This document shows positions 44,895 through 54,167 of a DNA stretch of 64,000 nt, piece after piece. Numbering within the stretch: the stretch's first letter is position 1; each line of letters starts with the position of its first letter. The notes under the pieces are model-generated. The model was not told the origin of the DNA, did not search any database, and worked only from the letters and a program-made list of their open reading frames with translations. The translations under genes were made by a program, and so were the position numbers. This DNA is from Anaerohalosphaera lusitana (GTDB taxonomy: Bacteria; Planctomycetota; Phycisphaerae; Sedimentisphaerales; Anaerohalosphaeraceae). The stretch spans positions 310,001 to 374,000 of the forward strand of contig NZ_CP019791.1 of the NCBI RefSeq assembly GCF_002007645.1. Reading direction: 5' to 3'.

Positions 44895-47177
44895 ATGACT
44901 AAATCCAGCATCACAAAAACGACCGCACTCACACTGACACTCATCCTCATCATAACCTCCCTCGCCCCGGCAGTTACCACGAAAGTCACCCGTCACTCCG
45001 ACCCGTCACAACTGCTCAAAGGCGAAACCGAAAACGTCATCATAAACTCACAGGGCCGTATTCAGCTCGCCCGCAAATACAGCACCCTCGAACTCGACGA
45101 CGCACTCGAAAACGTCTGGGTCATCAACACCATCGCCGAAGACTCCGCCGGCGGCGTCTACCTCGGCACCTCACCCAACGGCCTCATCATAAAAACACAT
45201 CCCGACCAGCAGCCCCAGATCATTTATCCTACCGCTGACGACGCTCGCACCGACCAGCCAACAGACAACGACCCACAAACCACCGACGCGCCGCAAACAC
45301 CCGAAGACATGTTCTCAAATATGCACGTCTTCGCCCTCGCCGTCGACTCCTCCGACAATCTCATCGCCGCCCTCAGCGGACCCGAACCAAAGCTCCTCCG
45401 CTTCACCGACGGTAAACCCGAAACCATCTATCAGCCCGACCAGGCTCTCTACATCCTCGACCTCGCACTCGACCCCGCGGGCAACATCTACCTCGCCACC
45501 GGCCCCGAAGGCAAGATCATCCGCCTCGACGCCGACGGCTCTAACCCCACCACCATCTACGACGCAAAAGACAACAACATACTCTCCATCGTAGTCGGCC
45601 CCGACAACTTCATCTACGCCGGCTCCGACGAACGCGGCATCGTCTACAAAGTCAACCCCGACACCAAAACCGCCTCCGTACTCTTCGACAGCGAACAGGC
45701 CGAGATAACCTCACTCATGTTCGACGACTCAGGCAACCTCTACGCAGCCGCCACCTCCGCACAGGCCGCCGCAAACCAGGAAAAATTCTCCGCCATCTCA
45801 GCGGGCATGGCCCCCGGCAAACCCGAATCCGCAACCGACGAACAGCAGCCCGACGACCAGACCGCAACCGACGAACAGCAGCCCGACGACCAGACCGCAA
45901 CTGACGAACAGCTCACAACACCCAACCAGCAAACCACATCACAAGAGCAGCAGCAGGCCGCACAGCAGCAGGCCCAGCGAGGCAGCATGCCGAAATCCGC
46001 CGGCCGCATCTACAAAATAGACCCGCGAGGCTTCGTCACAACAGTCTTCGAGGAAATGGCCGTCTTCTTCACACTCGAAAATCAGGACGGCAACCTCCTC
46101 CTCGGCACAGGCAACAAGGCCGAGCTCTTCTCCATCGACCCCGCAACCGAACGCAAGGAAGTCGCATACGCAGACGAAACATCATCACAACTGACCTCCC
46201 TAAAAGTCTCCGGTGATTCAGTCTACATCGCTGCCGCAAACCCGCCCCAGCTCATCAAACTCGAAAAGGACTTCTTCACCGCCGGCACATACACCTCGCC
46301 CCTCGTCGACGCCGACCAGCCCGCACGCTGGGGCAAGCTCCAGGCCGAAGCAGCACTCCCGGACGCAACTTCCATCGCTATGCAGGCCCGTACCGGCAAC
46401 GTCGATGACCCTGATGATCCGTCCTTCTCACCCTGGACCGAAAAACGAAACGTCGCAGGCCCGACCGACCTCGTAACCCCGCTCGGCCGATTCCTCCAGT
46501 ACAAACTCCAACTCACAACCAACGATCCCGCCTCCACACCCACGGTCCGCGAGATCCTCATCCCATCCGTAGTCCCCAACCTCGCGCCAATGGTCAACGC
46601 AGTAACTGTAGGCCAGGCAAAGAACAAGCCCCACGTCCTTGAGATCACCGCCGCCGCCAAAGACGAAAACAACGACCAACTGACCTACACCTACCAGTTC
46701 CGCAAAGCAGGCCGCACCAACTGGATCACCTTCGACGAGGACCAGCCCAAGCCCAAGATCGAATGGAACACCAACACCGTCGAGGACGGCCGATACGAGA
46801 TCCGCGTCACCGCCTCCGACCGCAAGGCCAACACCCCCACCACCGCACTCACCGGCACACGCGTCAGCAACACCTTCGTCGTCGACAACACCGCACCGGC
46901 TATCGACTCACACAAACTCACCACCGACAACACAACTGCGACCCTCGCACTGACTGTCTCCGACGAATACTCCCTCATCGGCCAGCTCCGCTACACCGTC
47001 GACTCCGACAACGACTTCCACGGCACACTCCCCAACGACCTCGTCTACGACACCACATCCGAGTCATTCACCATCACCGTCCCCGACCTCACTCCCGGCC
47101 CCCACGTCATCGCGGTCGAACTAAAAGACGACCTCAACAACACCGCCTACCGCTCCTTCGAAGTAACAATAGAATAG
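44895..47177 (+). CDS. Secreted beta-propeller protein
   Basis: 760 residues from ATG 44895 (AAGGA upstream). Signal peptide (about 1-28). Repeated propeller-blade motifs with Gly-rich turns: GGVYLGTSPNGLIIK, GNIYLATGPEGKIIRLD, NFIYAGSDERGIVYKV, GNLYAAATS, GNLLLGTGNKAELFSID. A low-complexity Gln/Asp linker (about 305-365) contains a 33-bp DNA repeat. Ig-like domains (about 560-760) complete the protein. Non-enzymatic binding is most likely. Probably co-transcribed with the S55-like gene. Confidence 0.75.
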   Translation: MTKSSITKTTALTLTLILIITSLAPAVTTKVTRHSDPSQLLKGETENVIINSQGRIQLARKYSTLELDDALENVWVINTIAEDSAGGVYLGTSPNGLIIKTHPDQQPQIIYPTADDARTDQPTDNDPQTTDAPQTPEDMFSNMHVFALAVDSSDNLIAALSGPEPKLLRFTDGKPETIYQPDQALYILDLALDPAGNIYLATGPEGKIIRLDADGSNPTTIYDAKDNNILSIVVGPDNFIYAGSDERGIVYKVNPDTKTASVLFDSEQAEITSLMFDDSGNLYAAATSAQAAANQEKFSAISAGMAPGKPESATDEQQPDDQTATDEQQPDDQTATDEQLTTPNQQTTSQEQQQAAQQQAQRGSMPKSAGRIYKIDPRGFVTTVFEEMAVFFTLENQDGNLLLGTGNKAELFSIDPATERKEVAYADETSSQLTSLKVSGDSVYIAAANPPQLIKLEKDFFTAGTYTSPLVDADQPARWGKLQAEAALPDATSIAMQARTGNVDDPDDPSFSPWTEKRNVAGPTDLVTPLGRFLQYKLQLTTNDPASTPTVREILIPSVVPNLAPMVNAVTVGQAKNKPHVLEITAAAKDENNDQLTYTYQFRKAGRTNWITFDEDQPKPKIEWNTNTVEDGRYEIRVTASDRKANTPTTALTGTRVSNTFVVDNTAPAIDSHKLTTDNTTATLALTVSDEYSLIGQLRYTVDSDNDFHGTLPNDLVYDTTSESFTITVPDLTPGPHVIAVELKDDLNNTAYRSFEVTIE
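45831..45912 (+). repeat. 33-bp tandem repeat inside the propeller gene
   Basis: Two exact 33-bp units (45831-45863, 45864-45896), then a partial third, encoding ATDEQQPDDQT. Length is a multiple of three, so copy number can vary without a frameshift. Confidence 0.9.
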
Positions 47178-47281
47178 CATTGCAAACGCCGTGAACAAAG
47201 CCGTCAAAACCAACGGCCAACAAACCGGCCCCAATAAAAACGAAGCTGCAACAACCCAGCTTCCAACCATCCACCAAAAAT

Positions 47282-47308
47282 GGCGAGGCCAAACGGTCTC
47301 GCCTTTCT
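47282..47308 (+). terminator. Terminator after the propeller gene
   Basis: Stem GGCGAGGCC / GGTCTCGCC (one G-T pair), loop AAAC, then TTTCT. Confidence 0.8.
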
Positions 47309-47360
47309 AATTCCAATCCCCCCGCGTCCATATCGCCATCAAACCCACATAATACAAGTC

Positions 47361-47737
47361 TCTCATTGCGACCAGCGCAGCGACCCGACAACCTCAACCC
47401 GACGCTTGTCATCCGCCGAAGGCGAACCCAGAGTACACCACGCCCACGCATGCACGCCCAAAACACATCCATCCACCACCAACACACAATCACGCCATAC
47501 CTCCTATCGCACCCACAAACAAAACATTGTCACTGCGAGGAGCAAAGCGACGTGGCAGTCTCAACCGCACAAAAAACCTGGCTTACCCCTAACAAGCACC
47601 ATGCCCACGCCTAAACCGTATCGCCACCCGCATCCGCAATCAATAATAATGGCCCGTTCAAAAAACGCATGCAGCAAAAACGTGAGCGGCGCCCAAGATT
47701 GTCATCCGCCTTTGGCGGACCCAGAGAAGACAACGGG
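47361..47737 (+). repeat. Cluster of dispersed palindromic repeats
   Basis: At least four units between the propeller and FHA kinase genes: CATTGCGACCAGCGCAGCGAC (47375 region), TTGTCATCCGCCGAAGGCGA (47406), TTGTCACTGCGAGGAGCAAA (47527), and TTGTCATCCGCCTTTGGCGG (47699). Spacer sequence between units resembles the array at 62.0-62.4 kb on the opposite strand. No ORF in 47178-47814 looks real. Confidence 0.85.
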
Positions 47738-47814
47738 TACGCAAGCACGCCCAAAACAATAATCATGGCCCAAAAACGCAAGTCCCCACGCCTCGCCTTC
47801 AGCACACCAACCCA

Positions 47815-49377
47815 TCAACGCCGCAACGGCAGCCGCACCACGAACCTCGCACCCGCACCCTTCTCGCTCTCCACCTCTATCCTTCCCCCGTGCTGCTCAA
47901 CGATCTTCTTCGCGATCGGCAGCCCAAGCCCCGTCCCCACCTTCGTCTTCGAAGTATGGAACGGCAAGAATATCGCCTCCGCATTTTCGACCCCGCACCC
48001 GTTATCCGCAACACTCACCCACACCTCACCCTTCCCCTCATCCCTCCCCGTCTCAACTCGCACCTCACCCTCATCCTTCGCAACAGCATCGATCGCGTTC
48101 AGCACCAGGTTCAGCACAACATCATGCATCTTATCCGCATCCAACTGCACCACCCCCGCTTTCGCATCCTCCGCAAACTCCAGCTTCACCCCTTTTTCCT
48201 TCGCCTCGTCTTCCATCGCCTCCACCGCCGACCGCACCAGGCCATCCAGATCGCACCCGCTCAGCACCGGACTGCTCTCCTTAGTATACTCCAGCATATC
48301 CAGCACCAGCTTGTTGATCCGTCCCAGGTTCCGCCGCAGCACCTTCCAGCTTCGTTTCGCCCGCTTCCAGTCCTCCCGCTCCAAACTCACATCCATCACA
48401 TCACTCGCCCCGCCGATCGCCTGCAGCAAATTCTTCACCCCATGCGACAAATTCACAGCCGTTTGCCCAGCCGCCGCGACACGCTCACGCTTCTCGATCT
48501 CCTTGCTCAGCCGAATATTCTCCATCGCAAGCCCTACCTCCCCCGCGACCTGCTCACAAACCTTCGCCTGCTTTTCCGTAAACGCTGCTACCTCATCGCT
48601 CGCCAAATACAGCGCCCCCACAACGCTCTTGCCCGCACGCACCGGCACACACAAAACGCTCTTCGCACCGTTCACCTTCACCCGCCCCAGCGAACTCTGC
48701 TTGTACTCGTCCATATCCCCAACCACCACAGCCTCACCGCCAAGCACCTCCTCCACGATCCCGCTGTCAATCCGTACCTCACCCGCCTCGTGTTCTCCGC
48801 TGCACTTCTCCGCCGCCGTCTCCAGTCGCCCGCTGTCAAAATCCCGCACCAGAACAAATCCGCAAACCGCCCCAAGCTCCTCCACGAAAGCGCCAACCGA
48901 TCCGCCCAGCAGCTCCTCCCGCTCCTTGCTCGCGTTCACCACTTCACCGATCTTCTCACCAAGCTTTTCGCTCAGCAGATCGCCCCCGTCCTGCCCCACA
49001 TCAAAACCGACCACCGTCTCACCCGCCGCATCTTCCTCCACACTCACTCCACCAACCGGCTCGACCTCGATCATCGGCCGCTCCGCTTCCTCATCCTCAA
49101 ACAGCAGAAACGTCGACCCGAACCGCACCTGGTCGTTATGCTCCAGCTTGATCTCCCCGCGCAGCCGCTTTTCGTTCACGAATGTCCCGTTCGTCGAATC
49201 CAGATCGCGCAGATACCAGCCGTCCTCATACCTCAGCCGCGCATGCTTCCGCGACACCCGCACATCATGCATCGCGATATGCCCGTTCTCGCGCCCAACC
49301 AGCATACCCGTACCCTTATCCGCCAACTCAAACCGCGTATCACGCCACGGCCCCGCTATGATCTGAAGACTCGCCAT
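47815..49377 (-). CDS. FHA-GAF sensor histidine kinase
   Basis: 520 residues, no membrane helix. N-terminal FHA domain (about 1-95; GRENGHIAMHDVRVSRKHAR and DLDSTNGTFVN) for phosphothreonine binding, GAF domain (about 150-310), then a kinase core with NLSHGVKNLLQAIGG (likely His site) and HATPase motifs NLVLNAIDAV, DNGCGV and GTGLGLPIAKKIVEQHGG. FHA suggests input from a Ser/Thr kinase, common in planctomycetes. It starts 29 bases after mnmE ends on the same strand. No response regulator is adjacent. Confidence 0.85.
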   Translation of the reverse strand: MASLQIIAGPWRDTRFELADKGTGMLVGRENGHIAMHDVRVSRKHARLRYEDGWYLRDLDSTNGTFVNEKRLRGEIKLEHNDQVRFGSTFLLFEDEEAERPMIEVEPVGGVSVEEDAAGETVVGFDVGQDGGDLLSEKLGEKIGEVVNASKEREELLGGSVGAFVEELGAVCGFVLVRDFDSGRLETAAEKCSGEHEAGEVRIDSGIVEEVLGGEAVVVGDMDEYKQSSLGRVKVNGAKSVLCVPVRAGKSVVGALYLASDEVAAFTEKQAKVCEQVAGEVGLAMENIRLSKEIEKRERVAAAGQTAVNLSHGVKNLLQAIGGASDVMDVSLEREDWKRAKRSWKVLRRNLGRINKLVLDMLEYTKESSPVLSGCDLDGLVRSAVEAMEDEAKEKGVKLEFAEDAKAGVVQLDADKMHDVVLNLVLNAIDAVAKDEGEVRVETGRDEGKGEVWVSVADNGCGVENAEAIFLPFHTSKTKVGTGLGLPIAKKIVEQHGGRIEVESEKGAGARFVVRLPLRR

Positions 49378-49406
49378 TGCAATCTCTTTCTCTCAAAACT
49401 CGCCGA

Positions 49407-50792
49407 TCACTTGCCGATGCAGAATCGACCAAATATCCTGTCAAGTACCCCCTCGTCAACATCCTCCCTTTCGATCCCGCCCAACACCTCATACGCATCG
49501 CGCAGAAGCATCGCGCAGATCTCTTCATTTCCACTACCAATTTCATCGGCCGCATCCCCCAGCGCCTTAACGGCTTTTTCCACCGTCTGACGATGTCTTT
49601 CATTGATCGAAACCATATCCTCTCGCCCCGCTCCCCCCTCCGCAAGCAGCTCCCCGCGCACAGCTTTCAAAACGTCCTCCATCCCTTCCCCGCTCACACT
49701 GCTGCACCCCACGACCGCGCACCCGCAAACCTCCCGCAATCTCCCCAGCCGCTCCTCCCGCTCACCCTCGCTCACCGCATCCATCTTCGTCCCCACAACG
49801 ATCCGCCGCTTAGCCACACCAACCCCCGGCACCTCCACCGCCTCCGCATAATCAGCCCGCCCCATATCCACGCACACCGCCAGCAGCTCCGCCCCGCGTA
49901 TCGCCTCCACCGCCGCCTCCTGCGCCCATTCGTCTATCACGTTCCCCGCCTTCACTTCCTCGATCCCAGCGCAGTCGAACACCACGCACCGCATCCCGCC
50001 GAACTCAACCACCCCCGTCAGCACATCGCGCGTCGTCCCCTCCTGCTCCGAAATAATGCTCCGCTCACTCCCCACCAGCCGATTCAGCAGACTGCTCTTG
50101 CCCGCGTTCGGCCGACCCACCAGCCCCACCGAAGGCAGACTGATCGCCTCCTCGTAACGTATCGCCTTCCCCAATATCCCCTCCAGCTCATCCCGCACCT
50201 TCCCGATCCGCCCCCCCGCATCGTCCGCACTGATAAACTCGATATCCTCTTCCGAAAAATCCATCCCCGCCTCCAGCAGACTCAGCACATCCAAAATCTC
50301 CTCCCGCAGCCCGCCGACCGTATCGCACAGTTTCCCCGCCAACAGCCGCTGCGCCGCATCCACTTGCGCCAGATTTCCCCCCGCCACGATCTCCGCCACC
50401 GCCTCCGCCTGCGACAGATCGATCTTCCCGTTCAGATACGCCCGTAGCGTAAACTCACCCGGCCCCGCCATCCTGCACCGCTCCAGCATCCGCCCGAACA
50501 CCGCCTCGACAACCGCACCTGCCGCAAAAAAATGCACCTCCGCCAGATCCTCACCCGTATAAGACGCAGGCCCCGCAAAAAAGTAAACCTCCGCATCCAC
50601 CCGCAAAAACTCACCAACCCCGATCACTCCCCGATATATCCCTCGTCCCTCCAGCTCTCGCTTCAGATCGACAACCGCCCCGACTACCTCCCGCGCATCA
50701 CCCCCGCTGATCCGCAAAATACTCTTGCACACCTCCCCCGCACCAACATCCGCACTGCTCACCGCACAAATTGTCTCACTCAACTCATACAT
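49407..50792 (-). CDS. mnmE: tRNA uridine-5-carboxymethylaminomethyl modification GTPase MnmE
   Basis: Works with MnmG to modify the wobble uridine of several tRNAs. 461 residues. The N-terminal formyl-THF-binding domain (GPASYTGEDLAEVHFFA, GPGEFTLRAYLNGKIDLSQAEAV split across residues 75-130), G1 GRPNAGKSSLLNRLVG, and the C-terminal FCIGK with its catalytic Cys are present. Deviations: DCAG in place of DTAG at G3 and TKMD in place of NKxD at G4, and the following switch segment is unlike typical MnmE. Still likely functional, since the other motifs are intact. No mnmG is in the window. Confidence 0.92.
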   Translation of the reverse strand: MYELSETICAVSSADVGAGEVCKSILRISGGDAREVVGAVVDLKRELEGRGIYRGVIGVGEFLRVDAEVYFFAGPASYTGEDLAEVHFFAAGAVVEAVFGRMLERCRMAGPGEFTLRAYLNGKIDLSQAEAVAEIVAGGNLAQVDAAQRLLAGKLCDTVGGLREEILDVLSLLEAGMDFSEEDIEFISADDAGGRIGKVRDELEGILGKAIRYEEAISLPSVGLVGRPNAGKSSLLNRLVGSERSIISEQEGTTRDVLTGVVEFGGMRCVVFDCAGIEEVKAGNVIDEWAQEAAVEAIRGAELLAVCVDMGRADYAEAVEVPGVGVAKRRIVVGTKMDAVSEGEREERLGRLREVCGCAVVGCSSVSGEGMEDVLKAVRGELLAEGGAGREDMVSINERHRQTVEKAVKALGDAADEIGSGNEEICAMLLRDAYEVLGGIEREDVDEGVLDRIFGRFCIGK

Positions 50793-50892
50793 AACATCAT
50801 TCTACAACCAAACCACATAAAGGCAAAAAACAAACCAATCACCAACCACACCCACTAACAATTACAGCAGCTCAGCCAATAAACGCGAGCGT

Positions 50893-50960
50893 CGAATAAG
50901 GTTGTCACCCCGGCCTCCGAGCCGGGGCCCAGAGAACAAAACGAGCATGCATGCACGATC
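50893..50960 (+). repeat. Dispersed palindromic repeat (GTCAT type)
   Basis: GTTGTCACC, arms CCGGC-CTCCGA-GCCGG, then GGCCCAGAGAACAAAACGAG and CATGCATGCACGA. Lies between mnmE and rsmE, forward orientation. Nothing else was recognised in that gap. Confidence 0.85.
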
Positions 50961-51045
50961 TCAACAGCAGTATGCAAACGCGCCCAGCAGACCTGTCATA
51001 GCGAAAAAAGCGAGTCCCCACGCAACGCCAGCAGCACAACCACCC

Positions 51046-51813
51046 CTACCCCCGCACCGCCAGCTCCAACTGCCCCAGCGCCGCCACCACCGCGTTCTCC
51101 ACCCGCAACGGCCAAGCACCCAGCCGAAACTTCTCGAACCCCGCATCCACCATCATATCGATCTCGCTCTGCACCCATCCCCCCTCCGGCCCAACCGCCA
51201 GCAGTACACGCCTCACTCCCTCCGCATCCATCGCCGCCAGATAATCCTCAACCGCCATATCCGTCAACAGCCGCTTCGCCTTAACCTCCTCCGCCCGCTC
51301 CAAATTCTCCAGCGTATACCAGAAAAACCGCCGAAACCACCTGTGCACGAACACCATCGGCATCCGCGTCTGCCGCCCCTGGCTCATACCCTCCAGCAGA
51401 TGCCCCACCACGTTCACCTCATCCAGCACCGACGCACTGAAATAACATTTTTCCACCCGCTTGCCGTCCACAAAATGAACCCGCCGAACTCCCATCGTCG
51501 CCGCACTCTGCAATACCTTCTTCAGCGTCTGAGGCCTCGGCAGCCCGCACACAAGATCCACCTCCACATCCGGCACATCCATCTCGCCCGCAAACTCGCA
51601 CTCCAGCTCCACCGCCTCGAGCCCGACTGACCGCACAACCGCCGTCCCCTTCGGCCCGTTGATCAAACCCACCTTCAGCTCATCCCCAACCCCCGCGCGC
51701 AGCACCCGCCGCACATGCCGACCCCGCGCATCCCCCAGCCGATACACCCCCGCACCAACCTCGTCACATTTATCAACAAGTATAAGATTCAAATAAATTC
51801 TCTGAAAATACAA
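51046..51813 (-). CDS. rsmE: 16S rRNA (uracil-1498-N3)-methyltransferase
   Basis: SAM-dependent SPOUT methyltransferase for U1498 of 16S rRNA. 255 residues. N-terminal PUA-like domain (RGRHVRRVLRAGVGDEL) and the C-terminal knot motif LLAVGPEGGWVQSEID followed by RLGAWPLRVENA, both clear signatures. Start uncertain: the frame opens at TTG 51813, directly after the dinD stop; TTG 51792 with a weak CAGAGA site is an alternative. Coupled to dinD by position. Confidence 0.9.
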   Translation of the reverse strand: MYFQRIYLNLILVDKCDEVGAGVYRLGDARGRHVRRVLRAGVGDELKVGLINGPKGTAVVRSVGLEAVELECEFAGEMDVPDVEVDLVCGLPRPQTLKKVLQSAATMGVRRVHFVDGKRVEKCYFSASVLDEVNVVGHLLEGMSQGRQTRMPMVFVHRWFRRFFWYTLENLERAEEVKAKRLLTDMAVEDYLAAMDAEGVRRVLLAVGPEGGWVQSEIDMMVDAGFEKFRLGAWPLRVENAVVAALGQLELAVRG

Positions 51814-52677
51814 TCAATCATTTTCTATGTCATCCGGCAACGCACCCGAACGATCAGCAAGTTTCTTCTCATCAGACTTGACCCGCCTCTCCAGTTTCTT
51901 GATATCTTCTTCCGCTGGAAGATCCTCAGGTTTGATGCCCCTGTTTTTTAGCATATTCCGAACACTTCTATTATTCTGAACATGCTCTCTTGTAATTAGT
52001 GACTCACCCGCTAAATCATCTTGTTCAACATTATGATTGGTCATCTCAGTCGCCAGATTCTTCGCGGCTATGGTCAGGGTCGGTAGAAAATCCGCCAAAG
52101 GTCGATTCTGAGTAATGCCGAAACGGGTCTTCATCATTTTTGTGGAATTGCCTCCGAACAAAGCTGAATCACCTTTGGAACGAATGCGGGCAAATCCCCG
52201 TTCATCGACACCCCGTTCATAAATATTTTTGGAAAGTGTCTTCTCAGCATCTCGAAGACGATCTCTTGCCTCGATTCGAGCCTGCAGGTTCATTCGTTCT
52301 TCGATCAATTCCTGCTTACGGGTCTGAAGCGCAAAATAGCTTTGGGCAAAAGCTATTGGTTCTTTTCGCGGATCACCATTTTGTGCAACTAAATAACAAG
52401 CATATCGTGTTAACATAAAATCATCGATTTCTCGTTTGGCACCGCTTCCCAAAGAGACCATTTTCGTGACGGCACGAAAATGGTCCGGCACGAAATAACC
52501 TGCGGTATCACATGATTCTATGGCGCGTTTTATCGCCTTGATAAAATTCTCCCACCGAGCATAGCCAAGTGGTTCTTGCAGATCTCTTGCAAACCAGAAC
52601 TCTACATCTTTTTCTGGAATATTTCGAGCTAAGCTATCAAATTGGTCACGCATTCTACTGATACCGTTATGATCCAT
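51814..52677 (-). CDS. dinD: DNA-damage-inducible protein D (DinD)
   Basis: 287 residues from ATG 52677 with GGAGG upstream; a 19-residue longer frame lacks an RBS. BRO-N-like N-terminal domain (EFWFARDLQEPLGYARWENF), then the DinD-typical middle (NGDPRKEPIAFAQSYFALQTRKQELIEE in two parts) and helical C-terminus (ITREHVQNNRSVRNMLKNRG). E. coli DinD is SOS-induced and inhibits RecA. More balanced A/T codon endings than its neighbours suggest recent acquisition. Three TGTCTC repeats lie just upstream. Its stop abuts the rsmE start. Confidence 0.88.
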   Translation of the reverse strand: MDHNGISRMRDQFDSLARNIPEKDVEFWFARDLQEPLGYARWENFIKAIKRAIESCDTAGYFVPDHFRAVTKMVSLGSGAKREIDDFMLTRYACYLVAQNGDPRKEPIAFAQSYFALQTRKQELIEERMNLQARIEARDRLRDAEKTLSKNIYERGVDERGFARIRSKGDSALFGGNSTKMMKTRFGITQNRPLADFLPTLTIAAKNLATEMTNHNVEQDDLAGESLITREHVQNNRSVRNMLKNRGIKPEDLPAEEDIKKLERRVKSDEKKLADRSGALPDDIEND

Positions 52678-52684
52678 AATGCCT

Positions 52685-52757
52685 CCATATGTCTCCCAAT
52701 CACTTCGATCCAACCCATCTGATGGGTGTCTCAAGACTCATGTTTCGAATATGTCTC
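52685..52757 (-). promoter_or_regulatory. Possible dinD operator: three GAGACA repeats
   Basis: On the minus strand GAGACAY occurs three times, two of them as GAGACATA (about 52690, 52727 and 52752 on the plus strand as TGTCTC). No E. coli- or Bacillus-type LexA box is visible. Confidence 0.35.
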
Positions 52758-52784
52758 AACCACTAGATTCCCACCATCCGCACC

Positions 52785-53783
52785 TCACTCCTTACCCTGG
52801 ATCTCCGCCGTCTCCGCATCGATATCCTTCACCACGTGATCATACCTCTTCGGCCACTCAAACTTCGCCAGCTTCGACCTGTCATAATCCTTCAAATGCC
52901 CCCGTCCCGCACGCTCCGCAGGCGGCGAATACTTCCACTGCGACTCCCCGAACACGTCCTTCACCATCGCATACAAACGCGGATCATACTCCCTCAACTC
53001 CTCCCGCGTATTGATCTCATTGCTCACATGATCGTTCTCACCCGCCGTATCGAACCAGCACTGCACACCCACCGCCCAGTACTCCAGATGATTCTTCCCC
53101 GCGTAAGTACCTTTCCACAAACCTTCATCGACTGCCCCTTTATGCGCCTGCAAAAGCTTCGTATCAAAACTCCGATCGCACACCGACAGGCCCGTTAAAT
53201 GCATAGAATGCGCGAACTCGTGTATCAGAATGTTCTGCGTCCGGTACGGATCTCCCTCCATCGCCAGCAGATTCTCTTCCCCGCAGCTTACCGCGGGTCT
53301 CAGCTTGATCGCCCCCAGCCCCCTCGCTCTTCTGTTCCAGTAGTCCGCGGGCTCCAAAGTCGCATGCTCCGGCACCATCGTCGTAAACTCATCCACCGCC
53401 ATCACCGCACATTTGACCTTCGTCCGGATCATAGCATCCCTGACATCATCCAGCCCTGTAAGCATCTTGTCTATAATAAACGCCGCCTCCTGCAGCGCCA
53501 TATCACTAACCCTCTCCGACCCCGCAACAGTAAACCCGTCCACATCCACCATCTTGCGATACCACTCATCCAGCCCCCGCTCCTCCCGGACCTCATCACT
53601 TATCTCCACCACCCGCCACGCCTTCTCACCGGCCTTTCCGCACTGCTCCGACTCTGTCGCACAACAGCCCTGCCCCTTCGCATCGCTCTCCCCAGCCAGA
53701 ACCTGAACACCACCTGACAACAGCACCAACGAAATAAAAAAAATCCGAACACCCAACCCTGTAATATATCCATAACCCAACAT
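52785..53783 (-). CDS. Secreted zincin-type metalloprotease
   Basis: 332 residues from ATG 53783 with GGAG eight bases upstream; the frame runs on to 53858. Hydrophobic signal (ITGLGVRIFFISLVLLSGGV), a Cys-rich stretch (GCCATESEQC), then the zinc site ILIHEFAHSMHLTGL. HLEYWAVGVQCWFD, about 60 residues on, offers a third ligand Glu, as in gluzincin-like enzymes such as the anthrax-lethal-factor type. Specific family not recognised. Strong G-ending codons, like other minus-strand genes left of 54 kb. Confidence 0.7.
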   Translation of the reverse strand: MLGYGYITGLGVRIFFISLVLLSGGVQVLAGESDAKGQGCCATESEQCGKAGEKAWRVVEISDEVREERGLDEWYRKMVDVDGFTVAGSERVSDMALQEAAFIIDKMLTGLDDVRDAMIRTKVKCAVMAVDEFTTMVPEHATLEPADYWNRRARGLGAIKLRPAVSCGEENLLAMEGDPYRTQNILIHEFAHSMHLTGLSVCDRSFDTKLLQAHKGAVDEGLWKGTYAGKNHLEYWAVGVQCWFDTAGENDHVSNEINTREELREYDPRLYAMVKDVFGESQWKYSPPAERAGRGHLKDYDRSKLAKFEWPKRYDHVVKDIDAETAEIQGKE

Positions 53784-53925
53784 ATCGAACACTCCAATAA
53801 ACAGCACCACGCTCAACAAAACAAAAAATGCCGCCCCCGCCAAAAACGAGAACGGCATATATTCTACATAGTCATAAAAGGCTGGTCAATTGCTTCTCAC
53901 ATTTGCTCAATGCGTCGCTGCTAAT

Positions 53926-54045
53926 TTGTCATCCTTGGGAAGGCAGAAATCCAGAGAGCATAACAAGCACGCCTGTACGATCACACCGGCAACGATCAAA
54001 CGCGCCCACTTGTCATCCCAAACCTGATTTGGGATCCAGAGAACA
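53926..54045 (+). repeat. Two dispersed palindromic repeats (GTCAT type)
   Basis: TTTGTCATCCTTGGGAAGG...AAATCCAGAGAGCAT at 53926 and TTGTCATCCCAAACCTGATT followed by TGGGATCCAGAGAAC at about 54010; CCAAA pairs with TTTGG in the second. Both forward. They fill the 384-base gap between the zincin gene and ftsH. Confidence 0.85.
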
Positions 54046-54167
54046 AATCGCCAAGCCGCACCCCACCAACAATCTCAACAGCACAAGCAAAACCGCATGC
54101 AACCAAACTAATCGCAAGCGGCGCCTAAGCCGCGAGAGACCAGGCCTCGCCGGCCGCATCAGCACAA

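Noticed and set aside
47669..49590. Two ~565-residue plus-strand ORFs opposite the FHA kinase
   Set aside because: Ser/Thr/Pro- or His/Arg/Leu-rich readings caused by G-rich codons of the true gene on the other strand.
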